Of a stretch of 14,407 bases of DNA, positions 7,647 through 14,407 are shown in pieces. A model generated the notes under the pieces. That model saw only the letters and a program-made list of their open reading frames with translations, was not told the DNA's origin and ran no database searches. The stretch covers positions 1 through 14,407 of the forward strand of contig JAKAAE010000029.1 in NCBI GenBank assembly GCA_021797225.1, written 5' to 3'. The position numbers and the translations under genes are program-made. The DNA comes from Thermoplasmata archaeon (lineage in GTDB: Archaea > Thermoplasmatota > Thermoplasmata > Thermoplasmatales > Thermoplasmataceae). Numbering within the stretch: position 1 is the stretch's first letter; every line of letters starts with the position of its first letter.

Positions 7647-8694
7647 CTTCTACTTCCTCTTTTCTTTTCGATCTTGAACTTTTTTGCTTTTTATTCCCAA
7701 ACTTGGAATACTGATAAAGCGCGGTTATGTCACCTTGCAACTGCTCAAAACTATCTTTCATTTCCTCAAATGAGCTGTTATTGATGCGCTTTATTACCGA
7801 AGAAAGATCTGACCCATTAAGTAAACTAAAACTACCGGTAAGACTTTTTTCTGTGTTGTTTACCATATATTTTTCAATATTTTCCATGGTCACAGATTCA
7901 TTTTCATTCCAGTCACGCGAAACAGTATAGGAAGAAATCGCCGGCTCGTTATGGCATCCACATAAGAATACAACATTGTTTTTTATATTGCTTCCTGTTA
8001 TGCTTGTCTGTGCTCCGTAAGAATTTTGCTTCAAAACCGAAAGCGCGAATATCAACGACTCAGGTGTAGGGTCCACTAGTGTTAGAAAAGAAGGAAAATA
8101 GACTCCTGGAACTATATATTCTGTTTCAAAGAGCGATTGCCTGTTTTGGCCCTTTTCATTATCCCACATTGTTCCGTTATATGAAAGGGAATTATGGGTT
8201 AATCTCTCAGTCAGCAATGACTTGTCACGTATAGAATACGAGTTGCTGTAAAGGATTCTTGCCGGTAACATCCCCTGTCCTGCATTGTCGCCTCCACCAG
8301 AAACTACTGTATCGCCCATAATTCCACTTGCAGGATTGTTTAACTGTTCAACATTGTTTAGAGAGTTATAACGGTAACTTTGGTCTATTACATTGTATAA
8401 TCTACAAAGTCTTATTCCATACAACTTCTCTTTTGATTTGAACTTTCTAGCAGGGATTTCTATAACCTCCTTCTCACTTATTCCATCTCCCATTTTAAAG
8501 CCTATAGTTTCGTCAGGTACTGTACTTCTGTCTATAAATGGGCCAATGGTTTCCCTTATTATTCCTATTACAATTCTATTTGGTCTATTCCTGGCCAGTA
8601 ACGGTATCTGTGTCTCAACTTTATCTAATTCTTCGTCTCCAGCAAAATATTCTGCTCCTATTTTTGTTTTTATATATTCCCCTAATTCACTCAT
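7633..8694 (-). CDS. csc2: Csc2, Cas7-family backbone subunit of type I-D
   Basis: Csc2 polymerises along the crRNA to form the effector backbone. The 353-residue protein shows the family's signature regions: RIVIGIIRET near 40-49, SYSIRDKSLLTERLTHNSLSYNGT near 152-175, and VPGVYFPSFLTLVDPT followed by SYGAQTSITG near 195-234. The segment that in other Csc2 proteins, as I recall, carries a CPDC-like zinc site (here about 110-145) has no cysteine and is Asn/Gly-rich instead. Its cysteines are C97 and the pair C245/C247 with H248. The C-terminus (335-345) is a basic KKQKSSRSKRK tail. The start overlaps the cas10d stop as ATGA, with GAGGTG just upstream. Confidence 0.93.
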   Translation of the reverse strand: MSELGEYIKTKIGAEYFAGDEELDKVETQIPLLARNRPNRIVIGIIRETIGPFIDRSTVPDETIGFKMGDGISEKEVIEIPARKFKSKEKLYGIRLCRLYNVIDQSYRYNSLNNVEQLNNPASGIMGDTVVSGGGDNAGQGMLPARILYSNSYSIRDKSLLTERLTHNSLSYNGTMWDNEKGQNRQSLFETEYIVPGVYFPSFLTLVDPTPESLIFALSVLKQNSYGAQTSITGSNIKNNVVFLCGCHNEPAISSYTVSRDWNENESVTMENIEKYMVNNTEKSLTGSFSLLNGSDLSSVIKRINNSSFEEMKDSFEQLQGDITALYQYSKFGNKKQKSSRSKRKEEVEDGEI

Positions 8695-9155
8695 TCCTTC
8701 ACCTCATTATTTTTACGACTAGCATATTCCTTAATTTTATTCCATTTCGCTATATTGTATAGCAGGGCAAATTGTGCTATAATATCCCTTTTTATACTCT
8801 GTGATGGCATCCCATTATATGTGTTCTCAATTATTTCCATAAATTTGTGTGCAAAGTTCAAACATGCCTCCTGTACTTCTTTAGAAGGTTGATCATTTCT
8901 TCTATTGGCGGTCTCGCTCAAGATTCCTGCTATTTTCTGTTCTATGTCCAGTTTATCGTTGTTGATCTTCCCTTTTTTGTCTCTTCTGTTTCTCTCATAT
9001 ACTGTAAAGGCCGTCCTGATTATCCATGAATAATCACTGTTTGAGCTCATTTTTGCATATTTATCAATAGGTAAGCTTATGTCTACCAGTTCCTCCATAC
9101 CTCTTCTCTCTTTTTCTTCTATATTAACCACCTCAAATTGTTTTATACTGCTCAT
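8691..9155 (-). CDS. Possible internally initiated Cas11d small subunit
   Basis: Type I-D small subunits are known to be made from an internal start inside cas10d. An in-frame ATG at 9155 (MSSIKQFEVVNIEE) has GGGG five bases upstream and would give a 154-residue, mostly helical and charged C-terminal fragment, of about the right size. Other in-frame ATGs follow in the next 50 codons (RRGMEEL, YAKMSSN), so the exact start is uncertain. This is inference from family knowledge plus a modest ribosome binding site. Confidence 0.4.
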   Translation of the reverse strand: MSSIKQFEVVNIEEKERRGMEELVDISLPIDKYAKMSSNSDYSWIIRTAFTVYERNRRDKKGKINNDKLDIEQKIAGILSETANRRNDQPSKEVQEACLNFAHKFMEIIENTYNGMPSQSIKRDIIAQFALLYNIAKWNKIKEYASRKNNEVKE

Positions 9156-11381
9156 TATTTCCCCAATACGGAACATCAGGCTCGGTTTCTTTGTAACACT
9201 GTTCCATATAATCTGGTATATATTCATTTTTTGCTGTTCCAGTTTTGATATAACTGATGGTATATCTCTGTATCCACGGTCTAATTGCGCTAATTTGCCT
9301 AGCATATCAAGAAAATATTGAGCATAAATAATCTGGTCAATTCTTAACTCATCCAATCCGTAATCCCTTACCCATGAGGGTGCAGATTCCCATTTGAACG
9401 TATAGTAAAATGTGTCCTCTGATTCAAACATTGTCGAAATTTTCAACTTTATACCTGTTTCTGAGATTATTTTAATCAGGTTCCGTAAAAAGTAAAACTG
9501 TGAAATAATGTTTTTCCGTGGGTCATTATTTTTCCGGGAGTCTTTATCACCAATATCTAAAAATGTTATGTTATGGTAATTTATTATTGGGATGCTTAGA
9601 TTGTTGGATAACCTGATTAAATAACTTTGGCTGACATCTTTATAAGACTCTTCACTATTATTTGCGATTCTAAGGTTCTCATAGTTTTGCAGAATATCAC
9701 CAATATCAATAAAAGGAATATAATCTCCAATATATGTCTGTACACACAGTGTGCTAGTTTTACTATAATTCTCTGTTCTAATTTTATTTTCAAGATTGCA
9801 CAAAGAACAGATCTTGCCATTGTACATATCAGAATATTCCAGCACTGATACCTTTAATCCTGTACCAGAAGTGGCATTAATACCAAAACTGTTTATTCTG
9901 GTGAGGTTCATATTATTAAAATACTCTCCGCACTGGATGCAGTTTTCTTCTTTCCCTCTTATATCTTTATTTATAACAATTTCATCAGACAAGATTCTAT
10001 CAATTAAAGAAGAATAAACGGAACTGTCGTCGCGTTTTATAGCATTTCGATTTAACATAGCAGATACGCGGGTTATAGTTTCCTGGAAGGTTGATTTAAT
10101 GTGCTCTTTATTTATATAAGAGTATGCCGCAGAAATTATAGTTTTAAATGTAATTGCGTCAATAGCTTTAACGTCTATCCCACTGTCCTGAAGAAGCTGG
10201 ATTTCATCCTCTATGTTTATGCCTGTACCTTTATCCAATTCAATTCTACGTAAAATCGCCGTTTTTACATATGCACTTTTTAAACTTATATCCTCATCTA
10301 TTGCATTATCATTATCTTCAATATATTTTATTTTGCCATCTTTTGATACATCGAACCCCCATAGTTTGAACATATCTGATATGTGAAATGCTTGATTTAG
10401 TCTGTCAAGTTTCTGATATAATAGAAGGGCAGAACCCCAAAGATTCATAAACACTGTTAAAAATTCTGGGGTTACATTTATTTCATCTGCAAAGGTAGTG
10501 TTTATTTGATTAGATGAAGGGCGGTAATTGGTAGCAATCTTATTATAATCGCTTGTTAAGGGCTTCAATTTACCTATTAGATAAGCTTTTAGCTTAATCT
10601 TTTCCTCATTTCCTATTTCCCTGTTTAATATAATCCAGTTCGGACTTTTAATAATTGCATCTTCTTTAAAATAGTCGCATGTGTACCTTATAATATAATT
10701 TCTGAGCAGGGATTGATGTGCAGGTTGGAACTCTATAATAGAAACGTTAATCATGCCATTATTTTTCAGATCATTAAGAATAGTATGACCGATTGAAAAA
10801 TCATCTAATTCTAGGCTCATCTTTGATGAGATTTTATCGCCGTCAGAAATAGTGTCTGCAAGTAGTATCAAAATCTTTTTTTTATCATCTTCTATATTGA
10901 AATTGTTTACTATGTCTTTACTCTGGTTTTCAACATTTAATATAATATACTCGATTTCCTTGAATATGTTTTCATCGTCTCTAATATAGGGAGAGTAAAT
11001 TTTTAGGATTGCCTGTTTTTTATTATTTAGAAGTTCTAGATAATCTCTTGGCATCCAGATGTTATCTGGCACAAGCTTATTAAAATCATGCAGAATCGCA
11101 GATGCGAAAAATAGCTTTATGTATTCTCTATAATTATCTAATTTAACATTTCTCTCTTTTAATTTATTTTCCAATATTAGCCCACCAATATATGCAGTAT
11201 TTATTACGTGAACTAAATAGGTTGTATCTTTATATATAGGCCACTTAGTACCACCTTTAGCTGGCATCAAAGGATAATTTCTTATTATATATGTCATAGG
11301 GCCAGAGTCCGAAAATAGGTCATGAAATGCTTGATTAAATTCTCTGGACCTGAATAACCGCGGAATATTGTAATTAATCAT
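8691..11381 (-). CDS. cas10d: Cas10d (Csc3), large subunit with HD nuclease
   Basis: Cas10d is the signature large subunit of type I-D; it recognises the PAM and its HD domain cuts target DNA. From the ATG at 11381 (896 residues) I see AKGGTKWPIYKDTTYLVHV at 41-59 with H58, the HD pair H98-D99 in ILHDFNKL, and D176 in LADTISD. A zinc knuckle follows with C481, C484, C525 and C528. I see no GGDD cyclase motif, as expected for Cas10d rather than type III Cas10. A TTG at 11399 would add six residues; the ATG, preceded by GGTGG and overlapping the cas6 stop by eight bases, is preferred. It ends in an ATGA overlap with csc2. The 3' third probably also encodes Cas11d. Confidence 0.95.
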   Translation of the reverse strand: MINYNIPRLFRSREFNQAFHDLFSDSGPMTYIIRNYPLMPAKGGTKWPIYKDTTYLVHVINTAYIGGLILENKLKERNVKLDNYREYIKLFFASAILHDFNKLVPDNIWMPRDYLELLNNKKQAILKIYSPYIRDDENIFKEIEYIILNVENQSKDIVNNFNIEDDKKKILILLADTISDGDKISSKMSLELDDFSIGHTILNDLKNNGMINVSIIEFQPAHQSLLRNYIIRYTCDYFKEDAIIKSPNWIILNREIGNEEKIKLKAYLIGKLKPLTSDYNKIATNYRPSSNQINTTFADEINVTPEFLTVFMNLWGSALLLYQKLDRLNQAFHISDMFKLWGFDVSKDGKIKYIEDNDNAIDEDISLKSAYVKTAILRRIELDKGTGINIEDEIQLLQDSGIDVKAIDAITFKTIISAAYSYINKEHIKSTFQETITRVSAMLNRNAIKRDDSSVYSSLIDRILSDEIVINKDIRGKEENCIQCGEYFNNMNLTRINSFGINATSGTGLKVSVLEYSDMYNGKICSLCNLENKIRTENYSKTSTLCVQTYIGDYIPFIDIGDILQNYENLRIANNSEESYKDVSQSYLIRLSNNLSIPIINYHNITFLDIGDKDSRKNNDPRKNIISQFYFLRNLIKIISETGIKLKISTMFESEDTFYYTFKWESAPSWVRDYGLDELRIDQIIYAQYFLDMLGKLAQLDRGYRDIPSVISKLEQQKMNIYQIIWNSVTKKPSLMFRIGEIMSSIKQFEVVNIEEKERRGMEELVDISLPIDKYAKMSSNSDYSWIIRTAFTVYERNRRDKKGKINNDKLDIEQKIAGILSETANRRNDQPSKEVQEACLNFAHKFMEIIENTYNGMPSQSIKRDIIAQFALLYNIAKWNKIKEYASRKNNEVKE

Positions 11382-12075
11382 TAAAATCCACCATCCCAAA
11401 CCCTAATTGTGGGCTTTTTCCAATTCCTGTAGAAAGAATAGTCTGTAAGATATCTTCGCTACATGAAATGACAAATTTTATGATAGAACAAGGCAACTGA
11501 ATGTCATTTAATCGTATCAATTTCGGTTTTCCGTAAACAATATTTAACCCCTGAATATTCTCCTGGGTTCCCAATATTTTACTTGCTTTTCGTTCTATGG
11601 AGTCAATTAATAACTTTTCAAACAAAGGTTCCCCATATCTCACATACCTGCCATTCTTATCTTTAAGTAAAACAGGGCTTCTTGTTACTAAGGATACAAC
11701 AGAATTTGAAATTTTTATCTTAAATAGTTTATCAGAATAGATTTGTAACTTTGTTGGCCCTACATCTATATATTTCCCCTTTGATAAAATGGTGTTAAGT
11801 ACTTTCAACATATTTTCATCTCTGGATGATAAAATTAACATAACTCTCTTCGCATAAAAACCTTCTTTTTTAAATTTACAGTATCCTGACGGTATTAATT
11901 GGCTCATTACAAATAGTGGGACCGTTGCTCCATGGATATTGGCGGAAAGAGAAGGGTCAACTTCCTTTATATTTTTTAGTAAGTTTGAATACACCAGATA
12001 CTGATGACTGTATGGAATAACACTGAATGTTGGGTTATCCAAGCTGATTACAAGTTTTGAATATATTTTATCCAT
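11374..12075 (-). CDS. cas6: Cas6, pre-crRNA endoribonuclease
   Basis: Cas6 cuts within the repeats to release crRNAs carrying an eight-base 5' tag, here probably ATTGATAC. The 233-residue protein has two RAMP halves and ends with the Cas6 glycine-rich loop, GIGKSPQLGFGMV at 217-229. H48 in SANIHGA sits where the catalytic histidine of archaeal Cas6 enzymes usually lies, and Y26 and Y29 in HQYLVYS may correspond to the conserved N-terminal tyrosine region. It is the first gene of the operon. The ATG lies about 25 bases after a TATA box, so the mRNA is probably leaderless. Its 3' end overlaps cas10d by eight bases. Confidence 0.93.
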   Translation of the reverse strand: MDKIYSKLVISLDNPTFSVIPYSHQYLVYSNLLKNIKEVDPSLSANIHGATVPLFVMSQLIPSGYCKFKKEGFYAKRVMLILSSRDENMLKVLNTILSKGKYIDVGPTKLQIYSDKLFKIKISNSVVSLVTRSPVLLKDKNGRYVRYGEPLFEKLLIDSIERKASKILGTQENIQGLNIVYGKPKLIRLNDIQLPCSIIKFVISCSEDILQTILSTGIGKSPQLGFGMVDFND

Positions 12076-12110
12076 AACTTAAAATATCTCACTTATATAA
12101 AATATTTTTG
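12073..12110 (-). promoter_or_regulatory. Promoter of the cas operon
   Basis: On the minus strand TTTATATAAG (12102-12093) is a good archaeal TATA box, with an A-rich stretch just upstream as a possible BRE. Transcription about 25 bases downstream would begin at or next to the cas6 ATG at 12075. Between the box and the ATG lies AGTGAGATATTTTA, shared with the CRISPR leader. Confidence 0.7.
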
Positions 12111-12121
12111 CATAATAACAG

Positions 12122-12147
12122 TAATAATGCATTAATAATGCATTATT
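12122..12147. promoter_or_regulatory. Tandem palindromic operator candidate
   Basis: TAATAATGCATTA occurs twice, at 12122-12134 and 12133-12145. Each copy contains the palindrome AATGCATT, and the second extends to a perfect 14-bp palindrome, AATAATGCATTATT (12134-12147). The two centres are 11 bp apart, about one helical turn, as expected for two dimers on one DNA face. The element lies upstream of both divergent TATA boxes, so Csa3 binding here could control cas6 and csa3 together. Binding is inference. Confidence 0.6.
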
Positions 12148-12157
12148 GCAAACTATG

Positions 12158-12192
12158 AAAATATTAATTAATATAGTAATAATATCATTCTA
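12158..12192 (+). promoter_or_regulatory. Promoter of csa3
   Basis: An AT-rich AAATATTAATTAATATA stretch, centred about 26 bases before the csa3 ATG, is a plausible TATA box for a leaderless transcript; there is no Shine-Dalgarno sequence. It includes a perfect 14-bp palindrome, ATATTAATTAATAT at 12161-12174, which could be a further operator or mere AT-richness. Confidence 0.45.
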
Positions 12193-12872
12193 TGACTGTT
12201 GGTCTCGCGATATCAGGATTTAAGCCCGAGCTAGTTTTAGGTCCATTTTACTACAGGGAATTGCCAATTACAAAAATGTTAATTTTATATTATACTAATC
12301 ATGAAAAATCAATATCAGCTACAGAGAAAATTGAACGTAAATTGAGAGACTTTGACATTCTGGTACACAAAGTTGAAATTAAAAACATATTTGATTTCTA
12401 TGAAGTCTATATGAACACTCTCGAAATGACAAAAAAATTTAATATAAGCTGGGTTAATGAAACAGCAGGTCCTGGAATTGCAATTTCTTCAATAACCCTT
12501 GCAATGAAAGACAGAAAAATCAGCTATGTATATTTTCATGAATCAGCAGACGGAAGGCCAGCCTACACGGATATTATAAAAAGTTATAATCTTGAGATTT
12601 TTAATAAAGAAAAGACAAAATATATACCCATTATAAAGATAATATTCAATGAAACCTTAATTACAATAAATGGTTTATCAAGGTTATTATCTATATCCGA
12701 ATCTACAATTTCTCGGAAACTGTCTATACTTTCTTCAATGAATTTTATATCATCAACTGGATCAGGTCGTGGCAACAGCGCTAAAAAATTTAGGCTTACT
12801 GAAACCGGCAAAAAGGTTTATAACTATTATTCAGAAGCGTCAGAATCTAACAAAGAAACAAAATCTGAGTGA
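12192..12872 (+). CDS. csa3: Csa3-like CARF-HTH transcription regulator
   Basis: This 226-residue protein has the two-part plan of Csa3. A Rossmann-like CARF domain covers roughly residues 1-135, with WVNETAGPGIAISSITLAM at 87-105 in the place of the ligand-binding loop and following helix. A winged helix-turn-helix covers roughly 148-213: INGLSRLLSISESTISRKLSIL holds the recognition helix and SGRGNSAKKFRLTETGKKVY the wing. Csa3 proteins bind cyclic oligoadenylate or related ligands and activate or repress cas genes and leaders. It is divergent from the cas operon across a 116-bp gap with palindromes. The N-terminus differs from better known Csa3 proteins, so the subgroup (activator or repressor) is unclear. 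No cyclase is visible in the window to make its ligand. Confidence 0.85.
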   Translation: MTVGLAISGFKPELVLGPFYYRELPITKMLILYYTNHEKSISATEKIERKLRDFDILVHKVEIKNIFDFYEVYMNTLEMTKKFNISWVNETAGPGIAISSITLAMKDRKISYVYFHESADGRPAYTDIIKSYNLEIFNKEKTKYIPIIKIIFNETLITINGLSRLLSISESTISRKLSILSSMNFISSTGSGRGNSAKKFRLTETGKKVYNYYSEASESNKETKSE

Positions 12873-13038
12873 TTAGAGTTTTGAGTATTCTGACTAACGG
12901 CCTCAAGAGTCAAGTTGCATAACAACCGCCTCCGATTCACACACCTATATCGTCATATAGCTGAGGCTAAATAAGATTTTTCATGATTTCTGACTTTTTT
13001 ATAGCAAAATTTCAATATACATATTGATTATTTTCTTA
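12873..13038. other. Intergenic region with inverted repeats
   Basis: No gene is recognisable. CTATAT-CGTC-ATATAG (12945-12960) is a perfect 6-bp hairpin, nested within GCCTC (12928-12932) and GAGGC (12963-12967). An alternative TAGC-TGAG-GCTA hairpin overlaps its right side, and GTTG-CATAA-CAAC lies to the left. The block around 12890-12970 looks richer in G+C than the flanks. A T-run at 12995-13000 could end csa3 transcription. The block may be a terminator region, a small RNA or the remnant of an insertion element; I cannot decide. Confidence 0.4.
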
Positions 13039-14407
13039 GTGAAAAATAGCTTAAAAGTCCTAATTGTAGTTATAGTGGCTATTATTCTGATCGGAACCGC
13101 ATTTTTGGCATTATACCATCCATCAGAGCAGTTCACAGATACCTCCCAGACGGCAGCACCTGAGTCATTGGATCCGGCAACAGGTTTCTTTACAACAAAC
13201 GTACCTTTATTCAATGCAGTATTCAATACCTTAGTTGAATTTAACAGAAGCTCAACACAGCTTGTGCCAGTCATTGCAAGCCATGTATATAATGGAAACG
13301 ATAAGAATTATACCTTTGACATAAGGTCATACGCAAACTTCAGTAATGGCCAGCAGGTAAATGCATCATCAGTATGGTTTTCATTCGAACGCGGGGTAAT
13401 AATGGGTCAGGGGCCATACGCATCTAATTATCCGGGGATATTATTTAATTCTACAATAGCAAGCGAGTGTGGAATATCAATACCTAACGGAACAATAAAC
13501 GCATTAATAAATGCAGGATACCATATACCGGCCAATGGTTATTATAATATATCAGGCAAACTAACACATACACACTTCCTGAACTACACACTTGCAGCCA
13601 TTGACCTTGATAACATACTATCGCATTTTAATTACAATGCAACGGAAATGAAGGTGATGGAATACAAAGGGCAGGCACTTGTTGTCAACTCAAATGACAA
13701 TGTGTCAATAAACACAATGGTACCGTATGCATATCTATTGGATGATATAGCCCAGTGGGGATACATAGTTGATCGAAGCTATGTTGATGCTCATGGAGGA
13801 GTTACATATAATTCACCAAACTCATATCTTAACGCAAACGGAGCCATAGGATCAGGGCCATATATAATATCCAGTGTGGGAAAAGGATTCTCAACTATCG
13901 TGCTTGAGGCAAATCTTCATTACTGGGTTGATGGCCACACTTCCCAGGTTCCATCAATAGCCCAGCCTGCCCATATAAAGACAGTGGTAATAAAGTACGG
14001 ATTATCACACGCTGACAGATTAGAGGACTTAGACAGGGGAATATCACAGATATCTACAGTATCTCCCACTTCATTCAAGCAGATAATAGACGGGTATCAC
14101 ATAGCAGCTGACAGGAATAGTACACTCGTGCATTCATATAAAACAGTAGGAACCTTTTTCATATCTATGAACACACAGAGGTCATACACAAATAACATCC
14201 ATTTCAGGGAGGCACTGTACGATGCATTGAACTATACAGCAGAGTTGAAAGTATACGACAACAATTATAATGGCACCCCTGAGGCGTACCAGGAACTTGG
14301 TCCCATATCACCTATATATGGAAAGGCATACTACAATCCTGACAACTTACCTATGCCCACACAGAATTTAACCGCGGCTATACAGAACTTGACAATGGCA
14401 GGGCATG
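13039..14407 (+). CDS. ABC transporter substrate-binding protein, family 5 (partial)
   Basis: The reading frame starts at GTG 13039 (VKNSLKVLIVV) and is still open at the window end, 456 codons in. The first 25 residues are a hydrophobic anchor or signal segment. The body follows the peptide/nickel-binding family 5 pattern: SLDPATGFFTTNVPLFNAVF, then LVPVIASHV, YTFDIRSYANFSNGQQVNASSVWFSF, and later GSGPYIISSV. Such proteins capture oligopeptides or similar solutes outside the membrane for an ABC importer. Many N-x-S/T sequons suggest a glycosylated surface protein in an acidophile. A TTG at 13024 is an alternative start. The codon use is less AT-rich than in the cas genes. It has no visible link to CRISPR function, and the substrate cannot be told. 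Confidence 0.85.
   Translation, partial: MKNSLKVLIVVIVAIILIGTAFLALYHPSEQFTDTSQTAAPESLDPATGFFTTNVPLFNAVFNTLVEFNRSSTQLVPVIASHVYNGNDKNYTFDIRSYANFSNGQQVNASSVWFSFERGVIMGQGPYASNYPGILFNSTIASECGISIPNGTINALINAGYHIPANGYYNISGKLTHTHFLNYTLAAIDLDNILSHFNYNATEMKVMEYKGQALVVNSNDNVSINTMVPYAYLLDDIAQWGYIVDRSYVDAHGGVTYNSPNSYLNANGAIGSGPYIISSVGKGFSTIVLEANLHYWVDGHTSQVPSIAQPAHIKTVVIKYGLSHADRLEDLDRGISQISTVSPTSFKQIIDGYHIAADRNSTLVHSYKTVGTFFISMNTQRSYTNNIHFREALYDALNYTAELKVYDNNYNGTPEAYQELGPISPIYGKAYYNPDNLPMPTQNLTAAIQNLTMAGH

Noticed and set aside
8393..8762. Hydrophobic plus-strand ORFs opposite csc2 and the end of cas10d
   Set aside because: They are antisense shadows. Their apparent hydrophobicity comes from the complement of charged AT-rich codons.
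12873..13038. A mini-CRISPR or crRNA-guided toxin-antitoxin unit of the Cre type
   Set aside because: I found no copy or partial copy of the repeat in this gap or in the csa3-cas6 gap.
12999..13274. 91-residue minus-strand ORF
   Set aside because: It lies antisense over the start of the substrate-binding protein, whose plus-strand frame is far better supported.

Overview
This window carries one complete-looking type I-D CRISPR-Cas locus and the start of an unrelated transporter gene. The host is most likely an archaeon. A CARF-HTH regulator of the Csa3 type adjoins the cas operon, the promoters are archaeal TATA type with start codons where leaderless transcripts would begin, and ATA isoleucine codons are common. 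The AT-rich cas genes and a family 5 solute-binding protein full of N-x-S/T sequons fit an acidophilic Thermoplasmatales-like organism (Ferroplasma, Acidiplasma and relatives). That placement is inference, not a sequence match.

Layout. Bases 16-3198 are a CRISPR array of 48 repeats of 31 bp and 47 spacers of 34-39 bp. The repeat at the left edge (16-46) is degenerate and the other 47 look identical. Read on the minus strand the repeat ends in ATTGATAC, close to the usual ATTGAAAC crRNA 5' tag, so the array is transcribed right to left and the AT-rich leader is 3199-3309. Bases 3310-12075 hold the cas operon, all on the minus strand, in transcription order cas6, cas10d (csc3), cas7 (csc2), cas5 (csc1), cas3 helicase, cas4, cas1, cas2. 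Most junctions overlap or abut. A 116-bp divergent promoter region (12076-12191) separates cas6 from csa3 on the plus strand. A hairpin-rich gap (12873-13038) precedes the transporter gene, which runs off the window.

How it works together. Cas6 cuts the array transcript. Csc2, Csc1, Cas10d and probably an internally translated Cas11d form the effector. The HD nuclease sits in Cas10d and the separate Cas3 supplies the helicase. Cas4, Cas1 and Cas2 add spacers. Csa3 probably controls the operon.

Most notable: (1) the cas3 helicase frame is open upstream but has no ATG, and adding one A after two well-placed ATG codons would restore a natural start, so cas3 is either frameshifted or mis-sequenced; (2) two spacers are 26/36 identical with mismatches concentrated at every third base, as if taken from the same gene in two related invaders; (3) two overlapping AATGCATT palindromes spaced 11 bp apart sit between the cas6 and csa3 promoters; (4) a 14-bp element is shared by the leader-repeat junction and the cas6 promoter.
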